Part shown: positions 46,194-58,261 of the stretch, in pieces
Layout: every line of letters begins with the position of its first letter
How positions within the stretch are numbered: position 1 is the first letter of the stretch
Origin: Hippasteria phrygiana
Taxonomy: Eukaryota > Echinodermata > Asteroidea > Valvatida > Goniasteridae
Length of the DNA stretch: 64,000 nt
Reading direction: 5' to 3'
Assembly (NCBI GenBank): GCA_037893225.1
Contig: JAZGUH010000143.1
Location: 992,001-1,056,000, forward strand
Program-made: the position numbers and the translations under genes
Notes under the pieces: generated by a model
What the model saw: the letters and a program-made list of their open reading frames with translations, nothing else
Told to the model about the DNA's origin: nothing
Databases searched by the model: none

Positions 46194-49063
46194 ACTTAAC
46201 AGATGGCGTTATCTACAACCGAAGCCCCGGGGGATTCTCATTCGCCCATCTTAATGTGAGAAGTTTAATAAACAAATTTGACCAATTTAAAATTTTAATG
46301 TCTACAAATCCATTCGATATCATCTGTCTAAATGAAACTTTCTGCAATGCCTCAATCTCCGACGATGAAATCACATTACCAAATTTTTCCATTGTCAGAA
46401 AAGACAGGAACCGGCATGGTGGTGGGGTTGCCATGTACATCCGAAACAATTTAACTTTCACTCGTCGTGAGGATCTTGAAACAGATGATGTCGAGTGCAT
46501 ATGGGTTGAAATTAAGTGTAAACAAAGACAGCCTGTGCTTATTAGTTCTATTTATAGGCCACCTTCAAGTTCTGTTGAATTCATTGATAAACTAAGTGAT
46601 ATTATTAATAAGGCCTCCTGTGAATGTAAAGAAATTATTGCAACTGGGGACTTTAATTATGATGTTTCAGTTGACGATGATAGTTTGAACTCAAACCCAA
46701 TTATTTCTTGTTTTGGTTTATTCCAATTGGCGCAACTCATACATGACTCAACACGTGTCACTGAGTCCACTCAAACAATAATCGATCTCATTTTCAGCTC
46801 CCATCCAGAGCTAATAAAGGAATGTGGTGTATTACCAGTCCTAATCAGTGACCATTATCTTGTTTATGGTCAACATTGTTGGAAAACGCCAACAATTAAA
46901 GGTCGCTCAATAAATTTTCGATGTATTACAAATATAGACAATGATGCATTTAAAGACTACCTCCTTAATGCACCATGGCAAGATGTACTGGACTCTTATG
47001 ATGTTGATGAAGCGTGGTGCAAATGGCACTCCATATTTATGAGTATTATTAACTTTCATGCGCCAATCAAAACTAAACGTATTCGGGGTGCCTCTTTACC
47101 TTGGCTCGATTGCGAAATTCTTAAACTTATGAGACAGCGGGATCGTGCACACAAAATCGCAAAACGCTCAGGCTCACAGATCGATTGGGACTCTTACAAA
47201 AAGCTGCGGAACAATGTAACTAATAAAATCCGCACTAAGAAGAGCGAATACTATACATCAGCCATAGAAGAAAATAAAAGCAATTCATCTATGCTATGGA
47301 AAAAACTAAAGGAGGTACTTCCTAAAAAACAGAAAATTGCTCCAAATTCTATCACTTCCCCAAATGGAGAAAATATTGACGATCCCACTGACATTGCTGA
47401 TACATTAAATGAACACTTTTCTACAATAGGAAAACGTACAGCTAGAAATTGCCCATCGGGCGAACTTGAAAACAATGATACCTACGCCTCTATCGTTGAT
47501 TCTCTGGATGAACTTGAAGAATGCACTGTACCTAATATTACAGAAGAGTTCGTTCAAAAGCAAATATCATCCATGTCGGTTGGGAAAGCAACAGGTCCGG
47601 ATGGCATCAGTGTTAAAATGATTAAAATTGCTTCCCCTTATATGACTAAATCTTTAACTTATATTTTTAACCTCTCCATAACATGCGAGCAATACCCTAA
47701 GGATTGGAAACACGCCTTGGTAACACCAATTCACAAGGGAGGAGATAAATGTAGTACAGGTAATTATCGGCCTATTTCTATACTGCCAATTATCTCTAAG
47801 ATTCTAGAAAGATGGGTGCACTCGGCAGTATATAGCTACCTCGATGATAACAATTTGATACCTAGTTGCCAATCGGGATTTAGACCCTTGCACTCAACTG
47901 AAAGCACTCTACACGATTTAACAAACAAGTGTTTTGAGGCTATGGAGCAAGGTGAAGTTACAGGTAGCGTGTTCATAGATCTTAGTAAAGCTTTTGATTG
48001 TGTGGATCATGTAATCCTACTAGCCAAATTGAAGAAGCTGAATTTGTCATATTCTGGAATTAATTGGTTTAAGTCGTACCTAGGTGGTCGTAGTCAGTCT
48101 GTAAATATTAAGGGCACAATATCGAAGGTCTTGCCCATATACATAGGCGTTCCACAAGGGTCGATCTTAGGGCCACTTTTATTCATTGTTTATAGTAGTG
48201 ATTTTCCATCCTGTATACCCCAAAATTGCAACTTATTTATGTATGCAGATGACTCCACGTTAACTTGTAGCTCCTCTAGTATTAACGAAATAGAAAGGAA
48301 CTTGAATGTAGCTCTTGCTAGTATTCACAACTGGTGCCAAAGAAACAAACTAGCATTAAATGCCAACAAAACCAAATGTATGCTTATTGGTTCAAGGCAG
48401 AAAATATCCAACGTCGACCTAAACGTGTGCATTGCTGATAAGGTTATCGAAAAAGTGAAATCTTGTAAATGCTTGGGTGTAGTTGTTGATGAAACATTAA
48501 GTTGGGGTACACATGTTGAATACGTAAGAAAGACTGTTTCGTCTAAATTGGGTGTGTTAAACAGAATTCGTGATTACGTTCCCCAAAGCAGCCTGCACAC
48601 ACTCTTTGTAAGTTTAGTTATGCCATCTTTAGAGTATTGCTGTACGGTGTGGGGAGGAAGGTACATATCTCACGACAATACCCTCAACAAATGTCTAAAA
48701 AGAGCCGCACGGATAATCCTTAAATGTACCTCCCTCACCCCCTCAGCTGATATGTTTGCCAGACTAAATTGGATTCCTTTTAAAGAAAGAGTTCAGTTCA
48801 AAAAGGCTATCTTTGTTTTCAAAAGCCTTAACAAAATGACTCCTTTGTACATGACAAATCTGTTTACACCACTTACAGTGATTCGTGAAACACGACAATC
48901 GACCCAAATGGCACTGAAAGTTCCTTTCGCCAAAAAGGAATGCTACGTGACAAGTTTCGCTGTGAGTGGTGCCAGTATATGGAATAATCTGCCTGAACAA
49001 ATGAGAACCATAAACTCTTTAAGTACATTTAAATCGGAGCTATGTAAAGCCATCTATCAGTGA
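46130..49063 (+). CDS. LINE ORF2: endonuclease and reverse transcriptase, intact
   Basis: A 977-residue protein. The EEP endonuclease spans about 40-260 (FAHLNVRSLINKFDQF, CLNETF, ATGDFNYDV, LISDHYLVYG). The reverse transcriptase spans about 480-760 (NYRPISILPIISKILERW, GSVFIDLSKAFDCVDH, GVPQGSILGPLLF, and the active site MYADDST near 705). The conserved C-terminal part (LNWIPFKERVQFKKAIFVF, SGASIWNNLPEQMR) completes it. There is no stop or frameshift and all catalytic residues are present. It overlaps ORF1 by 64 bp. Four further copies or pieces lie within 30 kb. Confidence 0.92.
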   Translation: MEPIPKNGQRAAQSTRQKSTIDLTDGVIYNRSPGGFSFAHLNVRSLINKFDQFKILMSTNPFDIICLNETFCNASISDDEITLPNFSIVRKDRNRHGGGVAMYIRNNLTFTRREDLETDDVECIWVEIKCKQRQPVLISSIYRPPSSSVEFIDKLSDIINKASCECKEIIATGDFNYDVSVDDDSLNSNPIISCFGLFQLAQLIHDSTRVTESTQTIIDLIFSSHPELIKECGVLPVLISDHYLVYGQHCWKTPTIKGRSINFRCITNIDNDAFKDYLLNAPWQDVLDSYDVDEAWCKWHSIFMSIINFHAPIKTKRIRGASLPWLDCEILKLMRQRDRAHKIAKRSGSQIDWDSYKKLRNNVTNKIRTKKSEYYTSAIEENKSNSSMLWKKLKEVLPKKQKIAPNSITSPNGENIDDPTDIADTLNEHFSTIGKRTARNCPSGELENNDTYASIVDSLDELEECTVPNITEEFVQKQISSMSVGKATGPDGISVKMIKIASPYMTKSLTYIFNLSITCEQYPKDWKHALVTPIHKGGDKCSTGNYRPISILPIISKILERWVHSAVYSYLDDNNLIPSCQSGFRPLHSTESTLHDLTNKCFEAMEQGEVTGSVFIDLSKAFDCVDHVILLAKLKKLNLSYSGINWFKSYLGGRSQSVNIKGTISKVLPIYIGVPQGSILGPLLFIVYSSDFPSCIPQNCNLFMYADDSTLTCSSSSINEIERNLNVALASIHNWCQRNKLALNANKTKCMLIGSRQKISNVDLNVCIADKVIEKVKSCKCLGVVVDETLSWGTHVEYVRKTVSSKLGVLNRIRDYVPQSSLHTLFVSLVMPSLEYCCTVWGGRYISHDNTLNKCLKRAARIILKCTSLTPSADMFARLNWIPFKERVQFKKAIFVFKSLNKMTPLYMTNLFTPLTVIRETRQSTQMALKVPFAKKECYVTSFAVSGASIWNNLPEQMRTINSLSTFKSELCKAIYQ

Positions 49064-49411
49064 TATTTCTGTATAATTTACGCTGAACTGCGGAGTTATA
49101 AACTTGGTTGCCAAAATACTTTGGAGCCGGATGGGAATTTCCCCTTGTTTTTCACCCTAAAAGTTTTTTTTTTTTTCGCGGGTTTTTCGCCCATCCCGTA
49201 AATCAGCAATAGGCTTCTACTGGAGAGTTGAAAAGTTAACTGAAGATATATTTATTTGTGTAAACATTATTGTATCTGTTTAAATATTTTGTATGAATGT
49301 GTAAATATTCAATTTTAAATAATAATATGCAGGGCCCCAATGGAAACTAGTTTTAAACTGTTTGGGCACACCCTGGGTAAAGAAATGTAATAAATAAACC
49401 TGAAGCTCTGT
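49064..49411 (+). other. 3' UTR of the CR1-like LINE
   Basis: The same sequence as 19,909-20,230 in inverse orientation, including CACACCCTGGGTAAAGAAATG and the AATAAATAAA end. Confidence 0.8.
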
Positions 49412-49523
49412 CATCCTAAAAGTGTTGCTTGGTGGAGTTTACCGAAAATTGTCTTTGTAACTAATGACGCCATCCAAAGTTTTGATCACAATGTCCCTTG
49501 ACACTGACTCTTCAATTTACCTA

Positions 49524-50240
49524 TACAAACGAGAATCCAACATCACACTATGACATTTAGACATCACGACGTGACATGCTGGTTTATATTAAATGAGAGT
49601 GATAATGCTGCGAGGTATATCTTAATTAGTGTTTACAAGGTATTCGTTTGTTGATCAACGATAGCGCCGTTAGGTACAAAATAGCATAGACTGGTTCTCG
49701 GTCCTTACGTTATCGCTCTGACATTTAAAACACTCCACGTGCATGCTGATTTTACCCATATTGCATTGCAATATTCTTAACCGCGCGGCATAAAATTGTC
49801 AAACCACATGGGCATTCAACAAAATCAGTTTTTAAACCAAACTTAGCAAGGTAGAGGTATTGAATGTATAGCTCCCAAAAAGACGAGAAAAAGGTTGTAA
49901 AAGTTCTCACGACCCTGATTCAGTTGGTTTACTACCTTGTTCTGGTAAAATACCGTCAAAGGTCTCGTGACCCCGTAGCCAGAGTCTTTTCTGGTCACAA
50001 GTTAAACTGTCTTTTACTCCTCTTGAGTACTTGTGTGAGAGACTCTGTTTGATATCACAGTGCAGAAAATGTACGTCACCATTATTATTTGCATTTACCG
50101 ATAACATCATTTTAGACGGGGCGCAGTGGGGAGATAACGGCTGTCAAATAATTCGTATGAATACAATTGCAAATCGGGTCATTTGCACTTTTCTTTGTTC
50201 AGCACTTCACATTATTTGTTCACTGAACTCAACAGTCATT
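49524..50240. repeat. Upstream segment of the P450 gene, duplicated at 60,712-61,470
   Basis: The two copies agree at about 90% over ~700 bp, for example CAAACGAGAATCCAACATCA, GACTGGTTCTCGGTCCTTAC, CTCTTGAGTACTTGTGTGAG and GGGGCGCAGTGGGGAGATAA. Differences include a 20-bp GGAACCGGTATGAG-type block only in the right copy. Confidence 0.88.
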
Positions 50241-50264
50241 TTATGGGCATGTCAATAATAGGAA

Positions 50265-50324
50265 TCGTACCGTATATAGGATATAGGCGAGGTCTCGCAT
50301 CTTTTCAAACTGACTCAAATCAAG
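50265..50324 (+). promoter_or_regulatory. Putative core promoter of the P450 gene
   Basis: CCGTATATAGGATATAGGCG at 50,269-50,288 contains a TATA-like sequence ~45 bp before the ATG (50,325), just right of the duplicated segment. Confidence 0.4.
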
Positions 50325-53300
50325 ATGTGGTGGCAAACGCTATTCATCATATTCGGAACCGCTTTCCTGTGGAAGCTTCTGCAATCAGCGCAAAAGTTCT
50401 TCGAGAGATGGAATGCCATCCGGAAGCTACCCTGCCCACCTAAAGCCCACTGGTTCTATGGCCACATGAAGCAGGGTGTATTCGGTCCGGGCCTCCAGTG
50501 GCAACATGACACCGTGAAAGCCTTTCCCCGTGTGTACACCATGTGGCGGGGATTGTCTCCCCTTCCCGTGCTTGTCCACCCCGACACCATCAAAGGGCTC
50601 CTGTCGGCCTCTACAGGAAGCAAGAAGATGGGTGGTAAGGAACTTCTTGGAGACTGGTTGGGAGAGGGACTGGTAACTGCCGATGGAGCTAAATGGAAGA
50701 GAAATCGCCGCCTTCTGACTCATTCCTTCCACTCGGACGTTCTGCGCACCTACATTCCTATCTTCAACGACTGTGTGGAGGTGCTGTTGGGGAAGATGGC
50801 CCGGCTTGCAGCCCATGGCAAACCAATGAGAGTCAACCACGAGCTGAACCGGAGTACATTTGATGCCATTCTCCGTACCGCGTTTTCTCATGAGTCGAAC
50901 TGCCAGGTAAGATGCTTACTTGTAAAACAAATTGCCAATACATTTTTGGGAGGGGACAAATAATTTTTACCTTGTCATACATTTTATGGGTCATTGGCTT
51001 TTACATTGTGATGGATTGCCTAACCATCCATCAGGACCATTACGGACAGGGACTCGGAATAAGGAAATCCAACACCACAACTTCCGTACTCACGAATTTA
51101 TTACAAAAAAACTAAACTACTGAAAAAAGAAAAACTGCCGAATCCTGTTTGAATTACATGGTTTACGTGTACGTGCACGCAATATATCTCCGAGGACAAG
51201 AGAAGAAAGGAGACACAAAGAATCCTTTCAGTCCTCGAACGTAGAGTCTTTTGTTGAAATCGGTCCTCGAACGTAAGGATACGTGCTTAGTCTATGGGGT
51301 TTGGCTATATCAAGGGAACAAAAGGAAACACAAAGCTTCGTCCTCGGACGTAGTAGGGAAGTACGACTGTGTGGACCAATGTTTACCGGTCGAACCGGTC
51401 CAGCGAACGAAGCAGCACTGCCATGACACACACACACCCAAGTGTGTAAATACCTGCAATCGTGGACGTCCTATTGTTCCTCTTTTGTTTGTACTCTAAC
51501 TTTTTCGGAAGGCCTCCCATTGGTTTTGTACACAATGTTCAATCGTGGACGTTCGGTCAAACGTGGACCCTTTGTCTATAACCTAACCCCTTTGTCCCTA
51601 GTCCACAATTGCCGGTATATACATACTCACACCCACACACACACATCCGCGTTTTTGCATCCCTGTGGAGACATGGCATTGTTCTCCTCTTTGTCCCTGT
51701 ACTTAAGCAAACTCCCATAGACTTTGTACACAAAATTCCTTGTGGAGACAACCTAACCCATAGAATTGCCTAGTGGAGACCTATTCAGTCCCTTTGTCTC
51801 TGTTGTTTTCATGTCTCCACAGGGTACGGTAAATCTCTCCAAGTGTGTAAACACCGGCAATCGCGGACCTCGCATTTTTCCTCTTTTGTTTATACTCTAA
51901 CTTTTTCGGAAGGCCTCCCATATGTTTTGTACACGATTTTCAATCGTGGACCCTATTGTCCTCTTTGTTAAAGGTCCACGGTTTGAATAGCTATACAAAC
52001 TCACACCCATGCTTATGGGGAAGACCTTTATGCACCTTCTTTTGTTTTCCTTTGTTCCTATTGAAATCCGTAACGCTATGGAGTTTCTCCTCTGGGGAAG
52101 ATGGATTTCTAAAGCTTCCGCTGTGGGGCTGATTGTTCTACATGTATTGTGTTTTCTGCCCCACAGGAATACGTGTACATGAACACACGTTCACACAAAG
52201 ATCAGCACACATTTTCAACAATTTCCCACGATACACAAGAGACACCGAGTACGCCGTCCCCCAAACTTGACGATAAATCGCAGCCGCTGATCAAGGGAGA
52301 GGGGTTCTTTCACATGACGATTTTTAGTAAGTGTTTTTTTGCATTCCAAGGTCAAAACAACGGTTAAGAATTGTCACGTTTTCATGTCATTTTAGTTGGC
52401 AGACCCACCGAAGGAAGGCGAGTTGGATATGCTCGCAGCATACGATGATCTCACTCGAGCTGCCCAGGAACGGTTTAACACCGTGTTACTACTCAACCCA
52501 TGGGTGTTCCGCCTCACTTCCCTGTATTCGCGATATAAAAGAAATCTTGATCACCTCATTAGCTTTGCCAAATGTTTGATTGAACAACGGCAGAAAGAGG
52601 TATCCAAAAAGGTAAGCTCATATTTGATCTCGGTGTAGTTCTTTTTTCTTTTTCTTCGATTTACATGGCGTCGAATAGCTATAGATGTAACCGCTATTAA
52701 TTCCGTCTGCCATTAACGCGCGTAACGACAGTTCCACAGGTGATTCGACTTTACACAGTTAAGTAAATAACAGAAATAGCAAGGATAACAAGGTATTACA
52801 TAACATAAAATAGGTCACTACGTCACAACATATACCTCTGGTTCTTCTTTTAATTCTTGGGCACGGTATTTTACGGGAGACGTTGGGGTGTTGCAGCGGT
52901 TCTGGCAGCCGAATCGAACCGCTACAATGTGTTTGTGCAGTCAAACATGACATAAACAATAATCCAACAATGGATTGAAACTGCACAAACGGCGGCCAAT
53001 GGCGTCATCCGGCCTGGTGGCACTTTTATTTGACGCCATATGGCGTCATCCGTACGCAAGTGGTTGAGAACCATTCTCTCTTTTTTGAAAAAAAACTTCC
53101 ACATGGTGTTTCCGCAAACCTTTCTTTCATCTGTTCAGTATCTCCGCCATGCAAAGCCTTAAATCTTACTCATTAAAGTGTCACTTTAATACAAACATTG
53201 GGTTATATCAGGTGCGACGAATTCCGTTTTAGAAGTTCATTGTTTGGAAATACAGCAAAAGACGAGCTTACAGACAATACGCAATCGAGCCTTGCCAACG

Positions 53301-54822
53301 TGAAATAAAAGGAAAAGGGGAAACTGCGATTGACAAAGTTAAGAAATGAAAATAACATGCACGGTTTCTCAACGGTTCTTGCTTGTATTTTCTGTGTACG
53401 TGTACATCCTTGACATTATTGTAGGTAGAGAGTGGAGACCCCATCACCAAGCCTCGTGACTTCTTGGACATGCTCGTCCTGGCTAGAGATGCCGATGGCA
53501 TCGGGCTGACTTCTAAGGAAATACTGGACGAAGTCAACACCTTTATGTTCGCCGGCCATGAAACCACGGCTACTTCTTTGACATGGTTGCTGTACTGCCT
53601 CGCTAAGCACCCCGAGTATCAGACGAAAATCAGGCAGGAGGTAGACGAGATACTAGGCGACAGAGACTCGGAGACAATTACAAGGTAAGACGTGACTGCC
53701 TCAGAGGAGTTGCTCCAAACTTTATTTAACGTGATATGCTGTCTTCGTTTAAACCTATCATATTTTCTTCCTAAAATTACCATTAAACCATCGTTTCTAT
53801 TTCGAAACTAGTACTTTATGCTATAATCTGCAGGAAAACATGGCTAGTAAACAAATTGACATATACGCAATTGTGCCAAAATGCCGTCATTTATTTGGAA
53901 GACGGCGTCTGGCTTACTTTTGAAACGTAATGGCAACTACCAACAAAAATTGTATGTACTGTAAGTGAGCAACAGCCGCGCTAATTCCAGTATATCTGAC
54001 TCCGGAACGACGCATAAACCACGAAGATTACAACTTGATGTGCCATTCTAGAGTCAAATATATTCGTAATTAGTGCGTCTGTTCATGTATTCCTGTCATT
54101 GTTCCAAGTATTGGCGTCTGGCTTACTTTTGAAACGTGATGGCAACTACCAACAAAAATTGTATGTACTGCAAGTGAGCAACAGCCGCGCTAATTCCAGT
54201 ATATCTGACTCCGGAACGACGAATAAACCACGAAGATTACAACTTGATGTGCCATTCTGGAGTCAAATATATTCGTAATTAGTGCGTCTGTTCATGTATT
54301 CCTGTCATTGTTCCAAGTATTGGCGACATGTATCTGAAATGATTTCATCACAGCAATGACATAAGCCGCATGAAGTACCTGCCCATTGTCATCAAGGAGT
54401 CCATGAGAATGAACAATGCTGTCCCTATGTTGAGCCGCACCTTGACCACTCCCTATGATGTAGACGGCGTCACACTCCCTGCTGGCACCGAAGTCGGTAT
54501 TGGCATCCACCAGCTCCACCACAACCCGGCCGTGTGGGGCGATGACCACATGGAGTTCAAACCCTCTCGATTCCTGCTAGAGAACCTCGCCAAGATGGAC
54601 CCCTTTTCTTCCATACCCTTCTCTGCCGGGTCAAGGAACTGCATCGGGCAGCAGTTTGCCTTGAGCAAGATCAAGGTATTCCTAGCGAGGATCCTGAGGC
54701 GGTTCCGTCTGAGCTTGGTGAAAGGAGAACCAGAGCCGGTTCAAAATTTGCAGCTTGTCCTAAAACAACAACATGAGTTGCTTCTCGCTGTAGAGCCTAT
54801 ACAACTTAAAGATTATAGATAA
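50325..54822 (+). CDS. Cytochrome P450, CYP4-type, complete 4-exon gene
   Basis: Exons 50325-50906, 52396-52611, 53425-53684 and 54354-54822 have GT/AG borders and join in phase to 508 codons. A signal anchor (MWWQTLFIIFGTAFLWKLL) would hold the enzyme in the ER membrane. Exon 1 has the CYP4 C-helix region (GDWLGEGLVTADGAKWKRNRRLLTHSFH, read in two parts). Exon 3 has the I-helix FAGHETT (309-314) and exon 4 has ESMR (368-371), FKPSRF and the haem loop FSAGSRNCIG with Cys449. All catalytic residues are present. CYP4 enzymes are haem monooxygenases, commonly fatty-acid omega-hydroxylases; the substrate here is unknown. AATAAA stands at 54,958. It is the only intact host-type gene found. Confidence 0.93.
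50907..52395 (+). other. P450 intron 1 with an internal ~405-bp duplication
   Basis: GTAAGA at the 5' border and TTTTAG at the 3' border. A block with AGTGTGTAAA, CTCTAACTTTTTCGGAAGGC and TTTTGTACAC recurs at 51,432-51,560 and 51,840-51,965. No coding exon is needed inside. Confidence 0.8.
52612..53424 (+). other. P450 intron 2
   Basis: Bounded by GTAAGC and TTGTAG. It contains GCGGTTCTGGCAGCC-like and TGACGCCATATGGCGTCATC stretches (about 53,030-53,050, palindromic), but no ORF of note. Confidence 0.75.
53685..54353 (+). other. P450 intron 3, containing a 209-bp tandem duplication
   Basis: Bounded by GTAAGA and CACAG. Most of it is two 209-bp copies (53,904-54,112 and 54,113-54,321). Confidence 0.85.
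53904..54321. repeat. 209-bp tandem duplication
   Basis: Two nearly identical units beginning GGCGTCTGGCTTACTTTTG and ending TGTTCCAAGTATT. The first 184 bp recur at 58,722-58,905. Confidence 0.92.
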
Positions 54823-55306
54823 AAGACTCATCTCAAAATATTATTAATCGTTCTTTTAAATGCTTATCATTTTGAATTTCTTTTTAGAATTGTTTTATTT
54901 GGTTTTGTTTTAGAATACAATGCTTCATAACTACCTCGGGAGGGCAAACACTTTTCTAATAAACATTTTCGACATTCTCAATGCATTGTGGGTATGTAGG
55001 CTAAACAAACCTAGACTGGTTCCCGGTCCCTCCATAGTCCTTTGGACTTCAAATGTAAGGACCGTTATCAAGTAATACATTTTGTGGTAGATGTATGCAA
55101 ATTATATGCAGGTCAGGGATCATACCTGTAGTGATGATACGGAATAATCGTTTAGATTTTCGCTCAGTTCTAAAATATATTTCGCAACTATCAACAAGGA
55201 GAGAGGCACTGTTTTCAGAATTTGAAACCTATGCAGTTGAAATGCTTGAAATGTCTTCACGGAGAAACGATGGCGATTTTGCCTATTACAACTACAAGAA
55301 GAAGAT

Positions 55307-55404
55307 TAGCTTGAAAATTCCAGCTCTAGGCTCGTGACGTGAGATTCGCCACAGATTGGCGAATCTTTACATGTCATGATCCTAGAGCTGGAATTTTCAA
55401 GCTA
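55307..55404. mobile_element. 98-bp MITE-like hairpin
   Basis: The left arm TAGCTTGAAAATTCCAGCTC and its inverse at the right enclose a second hairpin, GATTCGCCA/TGGCGAATC. TACAAGAAGA occurs on both sides, and the paralogous site near 27,955 has it only once, so this is an insertion. Confidence 0.8.
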
Positions 55405-55738
55405 CAAGAAGACTGTGCTGGCTATACGAGAACAACCATGGAGGCATAAGAACACACTGATGAGTCTATCGTGTAGTGGTCATCCACAACCATTTGCAGC
55501 CCGCATAATTCAATCATTGGGGCAAATACAAGTTTATCGATATATCTGAGACATGTCGTTTACGGGGACCGTGTACTTTATGCAATTTCTATGATTTACA
55601 AAGCTTTGTTTATGCAAGCAGGCATTCTGAAATAGTCAGGTGGTGATAGTGATAGACAGTGATGATGTGACACATTTCTTTCATATTAAAACAGACTGAT
55701 TTGCCTTTGAGAAAGAACTTGCTTAAGTTCGAAACGTG

Positions 55739-55847
55739 AAGCCCGGTTCATACTTAATGCGAATGCAAAGCGAATTTCAATAAAAGTTTCATTGTGACGT
55801 TCTCCGTTGCTTCGCATACGCATTCGCATGAAGTATGAACCGGGCTT
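55739..55847. mobile_element. 109-bp MITE-like hairpin
   Basis: Terminal inverted repeats AAGCCCGGTTCATACTT at both ends, then ATGCGAATGC versus GCATTCGCAT. No ORF. Confidence 0.8.
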
Positions 55848-56339
55848 TAGGCCAGCTAATTTTTTTATTTGTATATTTCGGGTCCATTCAGTCAGTAAGC
55901 ATTTTGCAGCAGTTTAATTTCTTTTTAACACTGAATCATGCTAGTTTTTATTTGTACAACTCTATCTGAACTGATTGTCCAACTAGTGCTTATGTTTCAG
56001 GCATTTAGTGCCAGTATTTGTGCAAACCCTGACAAATAGTTGGAAGATTTTCACTTTCTAAAACTGTTAACACTACCAATTCAATTGTTTGTCAAAGATG
56101 TATATGTGTTTGCACTCAATTGCTCAGAAATAGATTTGCGTGGTACAGTCGACTGATATAGCACTGCGCCATCAGGCAATAACACAGATCTACTGATGGC
56201 ACCCGACTTATGCCATATATGCAAACAGCAGTAGGCCTACTGCTATTAATTTGCGTAATTTTTCTTTTTCTTTTCATGCAGATCTGTACGAAGCAGAATT
56301 AAAGTCAAAAAGATTAGAACATATTTTTTTTTAACGGAA

Positions 56340-56665
56340 TGTTTTTTGAAAATCGAACGTGTTTTTTTACCGACCGAATGCATTTTCCAAAACCCAATGA
56401 AATTTGACAGACCGAACATCCTTATGATTCGAATGCTTTTCCAAAACCCAATGAAATTTTAAAAACCTAACGTTTTTTTGTAACTCGAATGCATTTTCCA
56501 AAACCGAATGAAATTTCACAAACCTAACATGCATGTTTTTGCGATTCAAATGCATTTCCCAAAACCGAATGAAATGTTACAAACCTAACGTGTTTTTGTA
56601 ACTCGAATGCATTTTCCAAAACAGAATGAAATTTCACAAACCTAACACGTCCTCACCAATCGAAT
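56340..56665. repeat. ~60-bp tandem repeat, five copies
   Basis: Unit features are CGAATGCATTTTCCAAAAC, CGAATGAAATTTCACAAACC and TAACNTGTTTTT. The short ORFs across it are repeat translations. Confidence 0.85.
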
Positions 56666-56669
56666 GTAT

Positions 56670-58248
56670 TTTTTTCCCGACATAAAACAGCCGAAGGTTT
56701 TGAATTTCATCCGACATCTCATTGCCTCCGAATTTTAAAAACATTCGATCTTTTTGACAGTGTTCGGCCCGGGTTTTGCCAAATACCGAACTACACCTGA
56801 ACCTTTCTTTGATTCGGAGGTAGTCTTGGCCCAAGACGTTAGGCAAGTCTTTGCATGGCGACCTACCTGTCGGAAGCTAGCCCGCGGATTCAGCCCGCGG
56901 CGCTTTGGTCCGCGATAAAGCCCAATATATTTTGTTTCTTTTTTTCTTGATCAGTAACTGAAATTTCAAACAGTTGTCGCAATATGAAAGAATCTAAAAA
57001 AAAATGACTAGGATACGTGTTCAAGGTTCAACCTATTATTGATTTAAAACGAATGTCACTTTTTCATTTTTTTGGTCAGTTTGTCCTTGCAGCAGCGTAG
57101 CCAGGGCTGTCTCCATAGAATGAATGCAACTCTCTGTAATTAAAACAGCTAAAAATGTTACATTATTAGCCAATCAGAACATGTGACCAATGCGACCAAT
57201 CACATCTGTTCCAATCTGCTTGCTCTTCTAATGCCAGTAAGGGCTGATGCTGTTCTCATGATGCTTTGAGAATGTCGAAAAGGTTTATTGAAACAAGATA
57301 CTTATTTCTTAAAAGTATATGATTTTGCTTTGATAATGATAAAAACAGTTTTTAATCTAAAAGCTTACTGTAAAGATAATACCAATAATAATCATGAATA
57401 ATAATCGCACTTGAAATGCTGTCATTTTCGAGAATTGCCATGGTATACTTCAGTTTGATTAATCGCAATTGCAACATGAATGTGCACAAAATCACTGTTT
57501 AAACGAAAAAGGTTTCTCACAATGAAACAACAATTGATGAAGCCATGAAATTCGCTTCTCTTTTGGATTCACATGAACCGGTCTTGAGACAGGTAGGCCT
57601 ACCTAATAATACGAAATAGCTTCTGCAAATTAATTTGTCTGTATGGGTCGCTTTGTAAAAAAAAAAGACATTCATATTTTTATAGTGTAATAAAGTAGTT
57701 TAACATGCTGTAGGAACTCATTGCCTTGGTAGGAAAATGCGTTCGTTCTAACACTGCTATGGTTGAAAAGTTCATTAAAACGAAGCAGGCCCGTACGGGG
57801 GCTGCTGGTGATGCGAACTCACCCCGAATTCCCCAAAGGTCCATGTTAATCTTTTTGCAAGAGTCGGTGAAGGTGGATGGCCAACCATCTTGTTCGTTGT
57901 TATGCGATTGTTTGAAAGTATGTGCAAATGATATAGAAAGAGCCGCCATTGAAAAAAAGTAGACCCTACCACCACCCATTTCGCTTAAAAAAAACCTGCG
58001 TACGAATACAAAAATTATGTACAGGACCATTGCTTGAAAATGCGCCGTTTATCTGAAAATCATTAACGAAACACTACGTGTGCTATGAAAATATTTTCGC
58101 ATTACTATATTCTCCTTTTAATTATATTTCCAACTTAGCAATTTTAGGATGAACACTTCTGCAGCCTAATTTGGCAAAGAAAGGGCATCGTGTCCCTTGA
58201 GGAATATTTCCTCGTTAGGTACGTATTATATGCTAATAATTGTTCAAC
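56670..58248. other. Gene-free stretch
   Basis: No supported gene. Two overlapping ORFs near 57,680-58,030 have no recognisable domain. Confidence 0.45.
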
Positions 58249-58261
58249 TAAATTATATCAG

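Larger units (their letters stand above)
44508..49411 (+). mobile_element. CR1-like non-LTR retrotransposon, nearly complete
   Basis: Starts directly after the (ATT)n tail of the L2-like fragment, has ORF1 with an esterase domain, an intact ORF2, and a 3' UTR ending AATGTAATAAATAAA. It is 5'-truncated or nearly so, as ORF1 has no proper start. It is the youngest LINE copy in the window. Confidence 0.85.
55005..56235. repeat. Inverted counterpart of the 26.96-28.79 kb segment
   Basis: Carries TTTTCGCTCAGTTC, ATGCAGTTGAAATGCTTGAAATG, CAACCATTTGCAGCCCGC, CCAACTAGTGCTTATGTTTCAGGC and TGATGGCACCCGACTTATGCC. These match the other segment on the opposite strand. An 80-codon ORF (55,095-55,337) is too weak to call a gene. 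Confidence 0.65.

Noticed and set aside
57680..58030. 116-codon minus-strand ORF
   Set aside because: No recognisable domain or gene context.
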